A DNA stretch of 64,000 nucleotides from JAVBQB01 sp031549265 (GCA_031549265.1 JAVBQB010000002.1:883242-947241); one strand, 5' to 3'; shown: positions 1-9,457, numbered from the stretch's first letter. Numbers and translations: made by a program. The notes: generated by a model not told the origin, from the letters alone.

Positions 1-506
1 ACAGCGAGGCTGTGGGCGTCCGCTTTGTACACGCTATGGCAAACGTCGAATGTAGGACGTGGTATCATTTGACGGCTGTGATTCCCCAAACTGCAATTTA
101 TAAGAAATATACGGAGCATTATCAGAACCGAACCTCGTTGTCACTGGCGCAAAATAAAATAAATATCTATTTTGACTCTGGAAATCCGTATGCTGGATAT
201 GATAAAATTATAAAATCAGAAAGATGGAGCCTGCCTTTTGATATTCTGCTCCCGATTTCCGTGGAAACGCAGTCGTACAGAGAATTTGTACCGGAGCCCG
301 GCTCGATCCCGGAGAGCGAGGCTCGCTCCATACTTCAGGAGGGACTGACCAGCAGACTGCGCGAAATGAGCTCGCAGGCGAAGGTGGAAGAGAGCGAATT
401 TCTCTTTTCAAACTCAGGCGACGTTTATTCGATGACGCTGAACGCCCAGTGCCTCGAGCAAATCGCCACAACCGAGCTTATACCGACCTTTGGCGCCCGG
501 CAATAA
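1..506 (+). CDS. yqfD: Sporulation protein YqfD, C-terminal part (cut by window edge)
   Basis: The reading frame is open from the first bases of the window and ends at TAA 504-506, so only about the last 167 residues are present. The visible part has the soluble, Trp/Tyr-rich character of the YqfD C-terminus, including a QTAIYKKYT stretch and a late acidic/helical segment. The main support is position: in Clostridia and Bacilli yqfD lies directly before the PhoH gene, exactly as here. YqfD is a membrane protein of the sporulation programme whose biochemical role is not settled. A GTG at position 12 is in frame but is internal, not the start. Identification is by context plus weak sequence resemblance. 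Confidence 0.7.
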   Translation, partial: SEAVGVRFVHAMANVECRTWYHLTAVIPQTAIYKKYTEHYQNRTSLSLAQNKINIYFDSGNPYAGYDKIIKSERWSLPFDILLPISVETQSYREFVPEPGSIPESEARSILQEGLTSRLREMSSQAKVEESEFLFSNSGDVYSMTLNAQCLEQIATTELIPTFGARQ

Positions 507-525
507 TTAATACTAATGAGACAGG

Positions 526-1521
526 ATGTGCGACTCCTTGATCGAAAAAACCATCAATGTAGACAGGCTTGAACATGTAATCAACGTGTTCGGCTCGTTT
601 GACGAGAACGTTAAGATTGTCGAAGCCGAGTTTTCAGTTACGGTTATAAACCGCGGCACGGAGCTTAAAGTTACCGGCGAGCCTGAGAATGTGCTCAAAG
701 CGCAGCATGTGCTCGAAGGGCTGCTCACTCTGGCTGCCCGCGGCGAGCAGATTAACGACCAGAATGTGCGTTATCTGATCGGCCTTATTATGGACGGTAA
801 CGAGGACAGGATCAACGAGCTCTCCGGAGACGTTGTTTGTATTACTACGCGCGGCAGGCCGATAAAAGCTAAAACGCTTGGGCAGAAAAAGTACATCGAG
901 GCGATTCAGAAGAACTCGGTGACTCTCGGAATCGGACCGGCGGGAACAGGAAAGACCTACCTTGCGGTCGCGTGCGCGGTCGCGGCGTTCCGCGATAAAT
1001 CGGTTAACCGGATTATATTGACCCGACCGGCTGTTGAAGCGGGAGAAAAACTGGGGTTTTTGCCCGGAGATTTGCAGAACAAGGTGGATCCATACCTGCG
1101 TCCGCTGTATGACGCACTTTTCGATATGCTCGGAGCCGAGAATTATCAGAAATACCTTGAGCGAGGAAACATCGAGGTCGCACCGCTAGCTTATATGCGC
1201 GGGCGAACGCTGGAGGAGTCTTTCATTATTCTGGACGAGGCTCAGAATACTTCAAAAGAGCAGATGAAGATGTTTTTGACCCGTATCGGCGCGGGATCAA
1301 AGGCGGTAATCACCGGAGACGTTACGCAGATAGATCTGCCGCAGGACAAGGTCAGCGGGCTTGTGCACGCGTCAAAGGTGCTTAAAAATGTCGAGGGGAT
1401 CGCGCTGTGCACGCTCACCACCCGCGACGTCGTCAGACATGTACTGGTTCAGCGGATAATTCAGGCGTATGAGGACTATGAAAAGACTCGCGCGACCAAA
1501 GTGAGGGTGAAGCAGAATTGA
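526..1521 (+). CDS. phoH: PhoH-family ATPase (YbeZ type)
   Basis: Cytoplasmic P-loop ATPase of the PhoH/YbeZ family, thought to act in RNA metabolism with YbeY. The 331 residues are normal for the family. Residues about 1-110 form the N-terminal KH/R3H-like part. The Walker A motif GPAGTGKT is at 137-144 and the Walker B region IILDEAQN at 234-241. The ATG at 526 follows a weak AGACAGG site 19 bases after yqfD. The gene overlaps the start of ybeY (TTG inside the TGA stop region), which suggests translational coupling. The PhoH-YbeY pairing is one of the most conserved bacterial gene neighbourhoods and supports both calls. Confidence 0.93.
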   Translation: MCDSLIEKTINVDRLEHVINVFGSFDENVKIVEAEFSVTVINRGTELKVTGEPENVLKAQHVLEGLLTLAARGEQINDQNVRYLIGLIMDGNEDRINELSGDVVCITTRGRPIKAKTLGQKKYIEAIQKNSVTLGIGPAGTGKTYLAVACAVAAFRDKSVNRIILTRPAVEAGEKLGFLPGDLQNKVDPYLRPLYDALFDMLGAENYQKYLERGNIEVAPLAYMRGRTLEESFIILDEAQNTSKEQMKMFLTRIGAGSKAVITGDVTQIDLPQDKVSGLVHASKVLKNVEGIALCTLTTRDVVRHVLVQRIIQAYEDYEKTRATKVRVKQN

Positions 1522-2018
1522 GACATTACGTTAGAATGCTTCCGCTCATAAAAAGGCACGGCGTTCCGAAGAAGATCGCTTTTGACATGCGCAGGAGCGT
1601 GGTAGCGACGCTTGACGAGTGCGGCGTGGACGTCTGTTGCGAGGTGCACATTTGCTTCACCGACAATGACGGGATACGGCGAATTAACTCTGACCACCGG
1701 GGAATGAACAGAGTCACCGACGTGCTGTCGTTTCCCATGCTTGACCTGTTTCCGGGAGATGAGATTTCGCCGGAGGAATGTGATGTGAATCCCGAGACCG
1801 GTGCTGTATTTCTGGGGGACATAGTAGTGTCCGCGACACGGGCCCGCGAGCAGGCGGAGCTCTTCGGGCATTCGCTGGAGCGCGAGATGGTCTACCTGAC
1901 CGTTCATTCGGTGTTGCACCTTCTCGGGTACGACCACGAGACCGAGGAAGAGGACGCGCAAATGAGAGAGGTTGCCACAAAGGTGGTTGAAAAGCTTAAT
2001 TTCAAGTTGATGGAGTAG
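1518..2018 (+). CDS. ybeY: Endoribonuclease YbeY (rRNA maturation factor)
   Basis: Metal-dependent single-strand endoribonuclease used in 16S rRNA 3'-end processing and ribosome quality control. The zinc-binding signature is plain: His130, His134 and His140 in the pattern HxxxHxxxxxH (HSVLHLLGYDH). Length 166 residues fits. I take the start as TTG 1518, overlapping the phoH stop, because a GAGGGTG ribosome site lies about 11 bases upstream; an ATG at 1536 (six codons later) is the alternative. It is followed after 4 bases by dgkA, so the whole yqfD-recO stretch reads as one operon. Confidence 0.93.
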   Translation: MRHYVRMLPLIKRHGVPKKIAFDMRRSVVATLDECGVDVCCEVHICFTDNDGIRRINSDHRGMNRVTDVLSFPMLDLFPGDEISPEECDVNPETGAVFLGDIVVSATRAREQAELFGHSLEREMVYLTVHSVLHLLGYDHETEEEDAQMREVATKVVEKLNFKLME

Positions 2019-2022
2019 CTTT

Positions 2023-2493
2023 ATGCGATCTTCACGTGAACGAAAGAAGCTGTCCGACAGTTTCAGCGCGGCGGGTCGCGGGATATTGCTGGCGCTGTTC
2101 TCGGAACGCAATGTGCGCATCCACTTCGCGGCGGCAGGTTATGCGGTCGCTTTTGGCGCGATCGGACAAATTGGAGCAGTGGGTTTTGCGATACTCGCGC
2201 TGATTATCGGCTTGGTCATCGGCGCGGAGATGCTGAATTCAGCAATCGAACGCATATGCGACATGTATACCCGCGAATACGACAGACGCGTGCGTGACAT
2301 CAAAGACATATCGTCCGGAGCGGTGCTCGTATGCGCGTGTATATCGGTCGCCGTCGCGATAGTGTTGTTTACCGGCCCTGAAACACTTGGCAGAATATTG
2401 ACGTTTTTCTCCAACTGGCTCTGGCTGACCATATTTTTAGCGTCAATTCCATTTGCGCTGATATTCATTTTCATGAATTGGGGAAAAAAGTAA
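2023..2493 (+). CDS. dgkA: Diacylglycerol/undecaprenol kinase (DgkA family)
   Basis: Small integral membrane lipid kinase. In Gram-positive bacteria this family phosphorylates undecaprenol, recycling the lipid carrier for wall synthesis. The family signature is visible: Glu69 with NSAIE at 72-76 and KDISSGAV at 94-101. Three or four hydrophobic segments are seen (about 34-52, 55-75, 97-116, 122-150). At 156 residues it is a little longer than the usual 120-130, through an extra hydrophobic C-terminal segment. Its TAA stop overlaps the ATG of era by one base, implying coupled translation. The substrate is inferred from the family. Confidence 0.88.
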   Translation: MRSSRERKKLSDSFSAAGRGILLALFSERNVRIHFAAAGYAVAFGAIGQIGAVGFAILALIIGLVIGAEMLNSAIERICDMYTREYDRRVRDIKDISSGAVLVCACISVAVAIVLFTGPETLGRILTFFSNWLWLTIFLASIPFALIFIFMNWGKK

Positions 2494-3380
2494 TGCAGAT
2501 AACTCGATCCGGAATGGTTTCTCTCGTAGGCCGTCCCAACGTCGGCAAGTCCACGCTGATGAACGCCCTGGTGGGCAACAAAATTGCGATAGTATCGGAT
2601 AAGCCTCAGACAACCCGCAACAGAATCTGCGCGGTCGTGGTGAACAACGGTGCGCAGATTGTTTTTCTGGACACGCCCGGTTTCCATAAAGCGCAGTCAA
2701 AGCTCGGGCAATACATGGTGCAGGTCGTCCGCGAGAGCGTTGACGAAGTCGACTGCGTGCTGCTGCTTGTGGAGCCGGTCGCCCATGTCGGCACTCCGGA
2801 GAGCAAGCTGCTAGAGCGCATAAGCGAGCTGAAAACGCCGTGTATGCTTGTTATTAATAAAATAGATACGATAAAAAAGGAAGAGCTGCTTGAAATTATA
2901 GCCGTATATTCAAATGCTTACAATTTCGAGGCGATAATCCCGCTCAGCGCCCAAACGGGCGAAGGGCTGGATATCCTGCTCGCCGAGCTCGACCGGTTCA
3001 TCCCCGAGGGGCCGCAGCTGTTTCCCGACGGGATGCTGTCCGACCAGCCAGAGCGTCAGCTTGTCGCGGAAATTATCCGTGAAAAGCTGCTGCTTCTGCT
3101 TGACCGCGAAGTGCCGCACGGTTCCGCGGTCGAAATTGAAAAAATGGAAGTTCGCGACGACGGTTTGGTGGAGATCGGCACCGTCATCTACTGCGAAAAA
3201 GACAGCCACAAGGGAATTATTATCGGTCACAAGGGCGCGAGGCTTAGGCGCATTGGCGAACTGGCCCGGGCTGACATTGAGCAGCTGCTGGAGTCCAGGG
3301 TTTTTCTTGAAACATGGGTGAAGGTTAAGGAAAATTGGCGCGACAATCCATCGCATGTCCGCAATTTTGGATATGAATAA
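2493..3380 (+). CDS. era: GTPase Era
   Basis: Essential Ras-like GTPase with a C-terminal KH domain that binds the 3' end of 16S rRNA during small-subunit assembly. G1 is GRPNVGKS at residues 13-20, G3 is DTPGFH near residue 60 and G4 is NKID near 120. The KH domain carries GHKGARLRRIG near residue 245. I choose ATG 2493 (295 residues), with a GGGGAAA ribosome site ending about 8 bases upstream, over an in-frame TTG at 2478. The C-terminus (VKENWRDNP) is typical. The gene overlaps recO. Confidence 0.97.
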   Translation: MQITRSGMVSLVGRPNVGKSTLMNALVGNKIAIVSDKPQTTRNRICAVVVNNGAQIVFLDTPGFHKAQSKLGQYMVQVVRESVDEVDCVLLLVEPVAHVGTPESKLLERISELKTPCMLVINKIDTIKKEELLEIIAVYSNAYNFEAIIPLSAQTGEGLDILLAELDRFIPEGPQLFPDGMLSDQPERQLVAEIIREKLLLLLDREVPHGSAVEIEKMEVRDDGLVEIGTVIYCEKDSHKGIIIGHKGARLRRIGELARADIEQLLESRVFLETWVKVKENWRDNPSHVRNFGYE

Positions 3381-4161
3381 CTCATTTGAGAACGTTTGCG
3401 CGCTGGTTCTGAGGGTGTCGGATTACAAAGATTCCGACAAGATGCTGACGCTGCTGACCGACGGTTATGGCAAGCTGGGAGTGCTGGCGCGCAGGGCAAA
3501 GCGGCCCGGATCCCGCCTGATGGTGGCTACGCAGCAGTTCTCATATTCGAGGTTCACGATCTTTTCGTACAGAAACCGCAAATCCATCAACGAAGCCGAA
3601 CCGATTCATTTTTTTCTCAGTGACCGGCCGGATATTGACCGGCTTGCGCTCGCGACTTATTTTTCGGATCTGCTTGAAGAGGTAGCTGACGAGGACTGTC
3701 CGGGCGACGCGCTGCTCAGGTTCGCGCTGAACGGATTCAGCGTTTTGGAGAGAGCGGCCAGATCAATCGACCACGTCAAATCGGTTTTCGAGATAAAACT
3801 GATGGCAATCGCCGGATTTGCACCACTTGTCAGCGCTTGCGCCTCCTGCGGCAGAACCCACGCCGCCAAATGGACGCTGGGAATTGAGCACGGGTGCATC
3901 TGGTGCGATGATTGCTCCGGGCACATTGTGGGAGATGGCGCGTTCGAAATGGGGGCGGGAGCGGCGGCCGCATTGCGGTATGTTCTGGACGGTTCCAGGA
4001 ATCCGTTTTCATTTGAACTGGACGACACTGCGCAGCGGCAGTTTTCGCGGATAACGGAGGCGTTCGTTCAGTATCATCTGGGACGCAGGTTTGCGTCGCT
4101 TGACTATTACAAAGATTTAAGGTATGGCTTTAATGGAAATAAACAGCAGGAAATCAGATAA
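3373..4161 (+). CDS. recO: DNA repair protein RecO
   Basis: RecO loads RecA onto SSB-coated DNA with RecR in recombinational repair. The N-terminal OB-fold (LVLRVSDYKDSDKMLTLLT) and a later zinc-binding block with CASCGRTH then CIWCDDC (around residues 150-180) are seen. I place the start at ATG 3373, inside the last codons of era, because the protein then begins just before the conserved VL-R-x-Y-D-S-D segment. ATG 3355 is in frame six codons earlier and cannot be excluded. Era-RecO order is the standard Firmicute arrangement. Confidence 0.92.
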   Translation: MNNSFENVCALVLRVSDYKDSDKMLTLLTDGYGKLGVLARRAKRPGSRLMVATQQFSYSRFTIFSYRNRKSINEAEPIHFFLSDRPDIDRLALATYFSDLLEEVADEDCPGDALLRFALNGFSVLERAARSIDHVKSVFEIKLMAIAGFAPLVSACASCGRTHAAKWTLGIEHGCIWCDDCSGHIVGDGAFEMGAGAAAALRYVLDGSRNPFSFELDDTAQRQFSRITEAFVQYHLGRRFASLDYYKDLRYGFNGNKQQEIR

Positions 4162-6496
4162 TACACTGGAGCTCGACCGCGTTCTTCAAATGCTGTCCGA
4201 ATCGGCGGTATCAGACGCCGCCAAGCAGGACGCGATGGAGCTTGCGCCGTCGGACGACGCGAAGGAAGTCGGCCGCAGGCTTGCCGAGACAGACGCCGCG
4301 CGTAATATGATCGGCCTTCACGGCAGCCCGTCGTTTTCGGGTATCAGAGATATCGGGGGAGCGCTCAAACGCGCCGATATCGGCGGAATGCTCAATACGC
4401 GGGAGCTGCTGGACGTCGCGGCTTTGCTGCGGATTGCACGGGCGGTCAAGGACTACTCGGCGGACACCGCCGGCAGCATCGATCACTTGTTCAAAGCTCT
4501 TAAAACAAACCGTTTTCTTGAAGAAAAAATAACGACCGCAATCGTCTCGGAGGATGAAATTTCGGACGCCGCAAGCTCCGCGCTCGCCGATATCCGGCGG
4601 CACATCCGGACGGCTAACGCCAAGATCCGCGAGACTCTCCAGAAGTTTATTACGTCGCCAAATTACGCGAAGTACCTTCAGGATCCGATCATTACCATGC
4701 GCGCCGACAGGCACGTTCTCCCGGTAAAGGCCGAGCACCGCTCGGAGATAAACGGTCTGGTACACGACGTCTCATCCAGCGGCGCGACATACTTCATTGA
4801 GCCGATGAGCGTTGTTCAGCTCAACAATGACCTTCGTGAGCGCCAGGCGTCCGAACAAAAAGAGATCGAGCGCATACTCGCCGAGCTGTCGGCGGATGTC
4901 TCCGGTGCTTCGGAAGACATCCGCGAGAATTACCGCTCTCTCGTCGCGCTCGACTTGATTTTTGCTAAAGGCAAGCTCTCGTATAAGCTTGACGCCTCGA
5001 CGCCGGAGATCAGGGAGAGCGGGGAAATTTACCTCAAAAACGCGCGACACCCGCTTCTGGATATAAAGACGGCGGTTCCGATAACCGTTCGGCTGGGGTT
5101 CGAATACGATACGCTCGTTATTACCGGCCCCAACACCGGAGGAAAAACGGTCGCGCTCAAGACGCTCGGACTGCTCGTGCTCATGTGCGCGTGCGGACTG
5201 CATATCCCGGTATCCGACGGCAGTCGGGTTTCCGTGTTCAAACGCGTTTTCGCCGATATAGGCGACGAGCAGAGCATTGAGCAGTCTCTTTCGACATTTT
5301 CCTCGCATATGAAAAATATTGTGAATATTCTTGGCATGGCTGACGACAGATCGCTGATACTTTTTGACGAACTCGGAGCCGGTACTGACCCTGTCGAGGG
5401 TGCGGCTCTGGCTGTCGCGATAATTCAGCACGCGCGGGGGCTCGGGGCCAAAATCGCCGCGACCACGCATTACGCCGAACTGAAAATGTTTGCCATGACC
5501 ACTCCGGGCGTGGAAAACGCCAGCTGCGAATTTGACGTCGAGACGCTCAAGCCTACCTACAGGCTGATTATCGGAATACCCGGTAAGTCGAACGCTTTCG
5601 CGATTTCCAAGCGGCTGGGACTTGAGGATAACATAATAGACTACGCGGGCAATCTGGTCAGATCCGAGGACAAACGGTTCGAGGATGTGCTGGCGCAGTT
5701 GGAGCAAAAGCGTTCGGCCTTGGAACGCGAGCAGCTTCAGACCGAAAAGCTTCGGATCGAGGCCGAGGAGTACGCTAAAAAAGCGCAGGCGTTCCACGCC
5801 GCCACTGAACGCGAACGCGCGGGGGCTGCAGACCGTGCGCGGGCAGAGGCTCGAAAGATAATCGCGGATGCGCGCGCCGAAGCCGACACAGTTATGGAGG
5901 AGCTTCGGGAATCCGCCAAGATGGCGGCGTCTGAGGATAATTTCAGGCAGATCAACGAAGCGAGGGCTTCTTTGCGCAGGCGTCTGAATGAAGCCGAGGC
6001 GGCAATCGGCGGAAGTATGGGCACACAGGAACCCGTTCTCGAGGAAAGGCCGATTAAGCCTGGGGACGTCGTCGTGCTCGCGGGCACCAATACGGCGGCC
6101 ACCGTGCTGCAAGGCCCGGACAAGGACGGTATGGTCAGTTTGCAGGCGGGGATAATGAAAGTGACGGTCAAGAGCTCCGAGCTTCGCCACGCTGCCAAAA
6201 AGGAAATCCCTAAGACGTATGAATCAAGCAGCGGGGGGAACTTCGCTAAGCAGCAGTCCTCCGAAGTGGATCTGCGCGGAATGACGTCGGACGAAGCGAT
6301 CAGCGTGATGGAAATGTTTATTGACAATGCTTTTCGGGCTAAACTAACAGGAGTGTCAATCATTCACGGAAAAGGGACGGGCGCTTTAAGGACGGCGGTT
6401 CACGGCGCTCTCAGGAAAAACAAGTTGGTCAAATCGTTTAGACTGGGCAGATACGGCGAAGGTGAGAGCGGAGTGACTATAGTGGAAATCAATTAA
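4133..6496 (+). CDS. mutS2: Endonuclease MutS2
   Basis: MutS2 is a MutS paralogue with a C-terminal Smr nuclease domain; it suppresses recombination and in some Firmicutes rescues collided ribosomes. The P-loop TGPNTGGKT lies near residues 329-338, the Walker B LILFDELGAGTDP near 410, a long charged coiled coil runs from about 510 to 630, and the Smr domain begins at VDLRG near 710 and includes HGKGTGALR. The start ATG 4133 has a TAAGG site about 10 bases upstream; ATG 4124 lies too close to it. It overlaps recO by 29 bases. The stop lies inside a small AT hairpin. Confidence 0.96.
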   Translation: MEINSRKSDNTLELDRVLQMLSESAVSDAAKQDAMELAPSDDAKEVGRRLAETDAARNMIGLHGSPSFSGIRDIGGALKRADIGGMLNTRELLDVAALLRIARAVKDYSADTAGSIDHLFKALKTNRFLEEKITTAIVSEDEISDAASSALADIRRHIRTANAKIRETLQKFITSPNYAKYLQDPIITMRADRHVLPVKAEHRSEINGLVHDVSSSGATYFIEPMSVVQLNNDLRERQASEQKEIERILAELSADVSGASEDIRENYRSLVALDLIFAKGKLSYKLDASTPEIRESGEIYLKNARHPLLDIKTAVPITVRLGFEYDTLVITGPNTGGKTVALKTLGLLVLMCACGLHIPVSDGSRVSVFKRVFADIGDEQSIEQSLSTFSSHMKNIVNILGMADDRSLILFDELGAGTDPVEGAALAVAIIQHARGLGAKIAATTHYAELKMFAMTTPGVENASCEFDVETLKPTYRLIIGIPGKSNAFAISKRLGLEDNIIDYAGNLVRSEDKRFEDVLAQLEQKRSALEREQLQTEKLRIEAEEYAKKAQAFHAATERERAGAADRARAEARKIIADARAEADTVMEELRESAKMAASEDNFRQINEARASLRRRLNEAEAAIGGSMGTQEPVLEERPIKPGDVVVLAGTNTAATVLQGPDKDGMVSLQAGIMKVTVKSSELRHAAKKEIPKTYESSSGGNFAKQQSSEVDLRGMTSDEAISVMEMFIDNAFRAKLTGVSIIHGKGTGALRTAVHGALRKNKLVKSFRLGRYGEGESGVTIVEIN

Positions 6497-6536
6497 AAAA
6501 AATTGATTTCGCGCCGCACTTTTTACCTATATCACA

Positions 6537-6566
6537 TTGACTTGCAATACGAGAATTGATATTCTC
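6537..6566 (+). promoter_or_regulatory. Sigma-A promoter of the HPr gene with inverted repeat over the -10
   Basis: TTGACT (6537-6542), a 17-base spacer, then TATTCT (6560-6565). The inverted repeat GAGAAT-TGAT-ATTCTC (6551-6566) covers the -10, a position where a bound repressor would block RNA polymerase. Found by eye. Confidence 0.6.
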
Positions 6567-6626
6567 TTTACTGAGTAGTTTACGTTTGGCAAATAATTTC
6601 TCTTTCGATGCGTTGGAGGTTAAAAG

Positions 6627-6890
6627 ATGTACTCTCGTGAAGTTGTCGTTAATAACAAGGTGGGACTGCATGCGCGCCCGGCGACCTTTTTTATTCAGAA
6701 GGCAAACGAGTTTAAGAGCAGCATTTGGGTGGAAAAGGACGAGCGCAGAGTGAACGCGAAAAGTCTTTTGGGCATCCTTTCACTAGGTATCATTAAAGGG
6801 ACTTCCATCAGCATTTTTGCCGACGGAACCGATGAGCAGGACGCAGTTGCCGCTCTTTCGGAAATGGTCTCTTCCAACTTTTACGAATAA
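6627..6890 (+). CDS. ptsH: Phosphocarrier protein HPr
   Basis: HPr relays phosphate from PEP via Enzyme I to sugar-specific EII components; in Firmicutes its Ser46 form also acts with CcpA in catabolite repression. The 87-residue protein has the active His15 in GLHARPAT and Ser46 in NAKSLLGI, so both phosphorylation sites are present and it is not the Crh paralogue, which lacks His15. A GGAGG site precedes ATG 6627. It has its own promoter and a GC hairpin after it, so it is probably monocistronic. No EI or EII gene is nearby. Confidence 0.93.
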   Translation: MYSREVVVNNKVGLHARPATFFIQKANEFKSSIWVEKDERRVNAKSLLGILSLGIIKGTSISIFADGTDEQDAVAALSEMVSSNFYE

Positions 6891-7000
6891 GTTCAACCGG
6901 CTGACTGGTTTTCCATATAACTTGATTGCTTACGCCTTTTGTGTCCGCGCGGTGCGCCGGGCATAGTCGAAGTATACGTTTCAAACGCGATTTGCTGATA

Positions 7001-7025
7001 GCGCCGCCGTTCGGCGGCGTTTAGT
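7001..7025 (+). terminator. GC-rich hairpin after HPr
   Basis: CGCCGCC (7002-7008), loop GTTC, GGCGGCG (7013-7019), then TTTAGTAT. The stem is strong but the T tract short. It lies 111 bases after the HPr stop and 40 before uvrC. Confidence 0.55.
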
Positions 7026-7064
7026 ATATTCAATTATACGAGGAGTCCCTGAGGGAGAAATTAC

Positions 7065-8879
7065 ATGACTGACCTGAAACAAAAAGCATTGTCATTGCCG
7101 CTGAAACCCGGCGTTTACATTATGATGGACAAGTCCGGGCAGGTAATATATGTTGGCAAGGCGAAGCAGCTGAAAAACCGGGTGAGCCAGTATTTCCACG
7201 AGAGCGGCGACAAGTCGCCCAAAACCCAGGCGATGGTCTCGCAGATCCATTCATTTGACACGATTATCGCGGCGAGCGAATTTGAGGCGCTGGTGCTGGA
7301 ATGCTCGCTGATCAAGTACCATAAGCCGAAATATAACATCATGCTCAAGGATGACAAGGGCTATCCCTTCATCCGCGTGTCGCTCAGAGATGATTACCCG
7401 AGGTTTACGATCGAGTCAAAGATGCGCGAGGACGGCGTCAAGTATTTCGGCCCATTCGGCGGGAGATTTATTCTAAACGACGTCATAAACGCCATTATAT
7501 CCGCCTTTCGCCTGCCGATATGTTCTAAGCAGTTTCCGCAGGAGATCGGGCGCGGGCGGGCGTGCCTCAAATACCATATGGGGCAATGCATCGCTGTTTG
7601 CCAGGGCAATGTATCGTCTGCGGAATACCACGAGATCATCGATCAGGCAGTAAAGCTGTTGGACGGGAAATTTGACGACGTTCTTCAGGAAATCACAGCG
7701 GATATGGAAAGCGCGTCCGAAGCGCTGAACTTTGAGAAAGCCGCAGTACTCCGTGACCGGCTGAAGGCCATCAAGCGGCTGGACCAGAAGCAGAGCGTCA
7801 TACTCAACCGCACGGCGGACACCGACGCTGTGGGCATCCATATAGGCGACGCGCACACGGTCGTCGCGGTGCTGCACTATATTGAGGGCAAACTGCTCGG
7901 GCGGCATATTGAAGTGCTGCCGGCATATTCACCGGGCGAGGAGAGCGAGCTGATTTCGGCTTTTCTCAAGCAGTTTTATATATCAAAACCGCTGCTGCCG
8001 AGATATATACTCCTACAAACGGAAATAGAGGATGCCGAGCCCATGCTGCAAATCCTAAACGAGAATTCCAAGCGCAAAACGGAGATAATAGTTCCGAAAC
8101 GCGGCGAACGCGCTTCGATGGTCAGCCTGGCTATTACCAACGCTGGTGAGGAAAACGAGCGGATTACGACCGGCGACGAACGCCGAAGAAAATCGATCAC
8201 CGACCTGCAAAAAGCGTTGGGGCTGGAAGCGCCTCCCGAGCGGATTGAGAGCTTTGATATCTCGAATATATCCGGCACCGATATTGTCGGATCAATGGTC
8301 GTTTTCCAAAACGGACAGCCGCGCAAGAGCGCTTACCGGAAGTTCAAGATCAAGACGATTGACAGTCAGGATGATTACCACTCGATGCGCGAAGTTATAT
8401 CCCGCAGGCTTGCACGCTATTTGGAGGGCGACGAAAAGTTTTTCCCGCTGCCCGACCTCATGCTGATTGACGGAGGAAAAGCGCACGCGTCATGCGCGCT
8501 GGATGTGGTACAGGCTGCGGGACTGAGTTTGCCGGTGTTTGGTATGGTCAAGGACGACCGCCACCGAACCCGCGCTCTGATAACGCCCGAGGGGCTGGAG
8601 ATCGCGATTTCCGCGACTCCCGCGCTGTTCGCATTTATCGGGCGGATTCAGGAGGAAACGCACAGGTTTGCCATTGAGTTTCACCGGCAGCAGCGATCCA
8701 AGCGGTCGGTTGCCTCGGTGCTGGACGACATTGACTCGGTCGGGGACGCGAGGCGAAACGCCCTGATTAAAAAATTCCGCAGCATTAAGGCGATAAAAGG
8801 CGCGACGGTTGAGGAACTCAGCCAGGCGGTGCCTAAAAACGTTGCGCAGGCTGTGTTTGACTACTTTAGAAAGTCGTGA
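7065..8879 (+). CDS. uvrC: Excinuclease ABC subunit C (UvrC)
   Basis: UvrC makes both incisions around a lesion in nucleotide excision repair after UvrA/UvrB recognition. The N-terminal GIY-YIG nuclease is seen at PGVYIMMD and VIYVGKAKQLKNR (residues about 17-45), the UVR segment at NFEKAAVLRDRLKAI near 225, the RNase H-like nuclease from FDISNISG near 397, and the helix-hairpin-helix DNA-binding region at the end (IDSVGDARRNAL). Length 604 is normal. The start ATG 7065 follows GAGGGAG. rsmD follows after 4 bases. Confidence 0.97.
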   Translation: MTDLKQKALSLPLKPGVYIMMDKSGQVIYVGKAKQLKNRVSQYFHESGDKSPKTQAMVSQIHSFDTIIAASEFEALVLECSLIKYHKPKYNIMLKDDKGYPFIRVSLRDDYPRFTIESKMREDGVKYFGPFGGRFILNDVINAIISAFRLPICSKQFPQEIGRGRACLKYHMGQCIAVCQGNVSSAEYHEIIDQAVKLLDGKFDDVLQEITADMESASEALNFEKAAVLRDRLKAIKRLDQKQSVILNRTADTDAVGIHIGDAHTVVAVLHYIEGKLLGRHIEVLPAYSPGEESELISAFLKQFYISKPLLPRYILLQTEIEDAEPMLQILNENSKRKTEIIVPKRGERASMVSLAITNAGEENERITTGDERRRKSITDLQKALGLEAPPERIESFDISNISGTDIVGSMVVFQNGQPRKSAYRKFKIKTIDSQDDYHSMREVISRRLARYLEGDEKFFPLPDLMLIDGGKAHASCALDVVQAAGLSLPVFGMVKDDRHRTRALITPEGLEIAISATPALFAFIGRIQEETHRFAIEFHRQQRSKRSVASVLDDIDSVGDARRNALIKKFRSIKAIKGATVEELSQAVPKNVAQAVFDYFRKS

Positions 8880-8883
8880 TTAT

Positions 8884-9438
8884 ATGAGAGTAATAACGGG
8901 AGAAGCCCGCGGCAGAAAGCTGGAAGCGGTGGAAGGCTATGACACCAGACCGACTTCCGACCGGATCAAGGAATCGATATTTAATATTATTCAGTTCGAC
9001 ATAGAAGGGCGGCGCGTACTCGATCTTTTTGCCGGTACCGGCCAGCTGGGGGTCGAAGCGCTCAGTAGAGGAGCGCGGGAAGCGGTGTTTGTCGACACAA
9101 ACGCGGATGCCATTAAAGTTATTAAAGCCAACTTGAAAACCACTGGCTTTGACAGCCGAAGCAGGACGGTCAACACTGATTACAGGCTGTATCTACAGTC
9201 CAAACCGGGGAAATTTGATATAGTTTTCATTGATCCGCCGTATAAAACGGATTTATGCGACAAAGCGCTGATTGACCTTGTTGCATTTGACATTCTGTCC
9301 GATGGTGGTATAATAGTGTGCGAAACACCTCAAAATGCCGAGATACACGTCGGCACGGAGGAGGAATATCAGATCAACGAATACAAATACGGGCACAAAA
9401 AGATTACCGTTTGCCGCAAGCTGTGCGCCGTAACATAA
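8884..9438 (+). CDS. rsmD: 16S rRNA (guanine966-N2)-methyltransferase RsmD
   Basis: SAM-dependent methyltransferase that modifies G966 of 16S rRNA in the assembled small subunit. The family start MRVITGEARGRKLEA is seen at ATG 8884. The SAM-binding LDLFAGTGQLG follows near residue 43, and the catalytic DPPY is near residues 116-119. The open frame extends upstream into uvrC, but that part has no family resemblance, so I set the start at 8884 (184 residues). rsmD followed by coaD is the common arrangement across bacteria. Confidence 0.95.
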   Translation: MRVITGEARGRKLEAVEGYDTRPTSDRIKESIFNIIQFDIEGRRVLDLFAGTGQLGVEALSRGAREAVFVDTNADAIKVIKANLKTTGFDSRSRTVNTDYRLYLQSKPGKFDIVFIDPPYKTDLCDKALIDLVAFDILSDGGIIVCETPQNAEIHVGTEEEYQINEYKYGHKKITVCRKLCAVT

Positions 9439-9457
9439 CTTGGGCGGTTTAGAATAT

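Noticed and set aside
6482..6515. Terminator after mutS2
   Set aside because: The AATCAATT/AATTGATT hairpin is AT-only and lacks a T tract.
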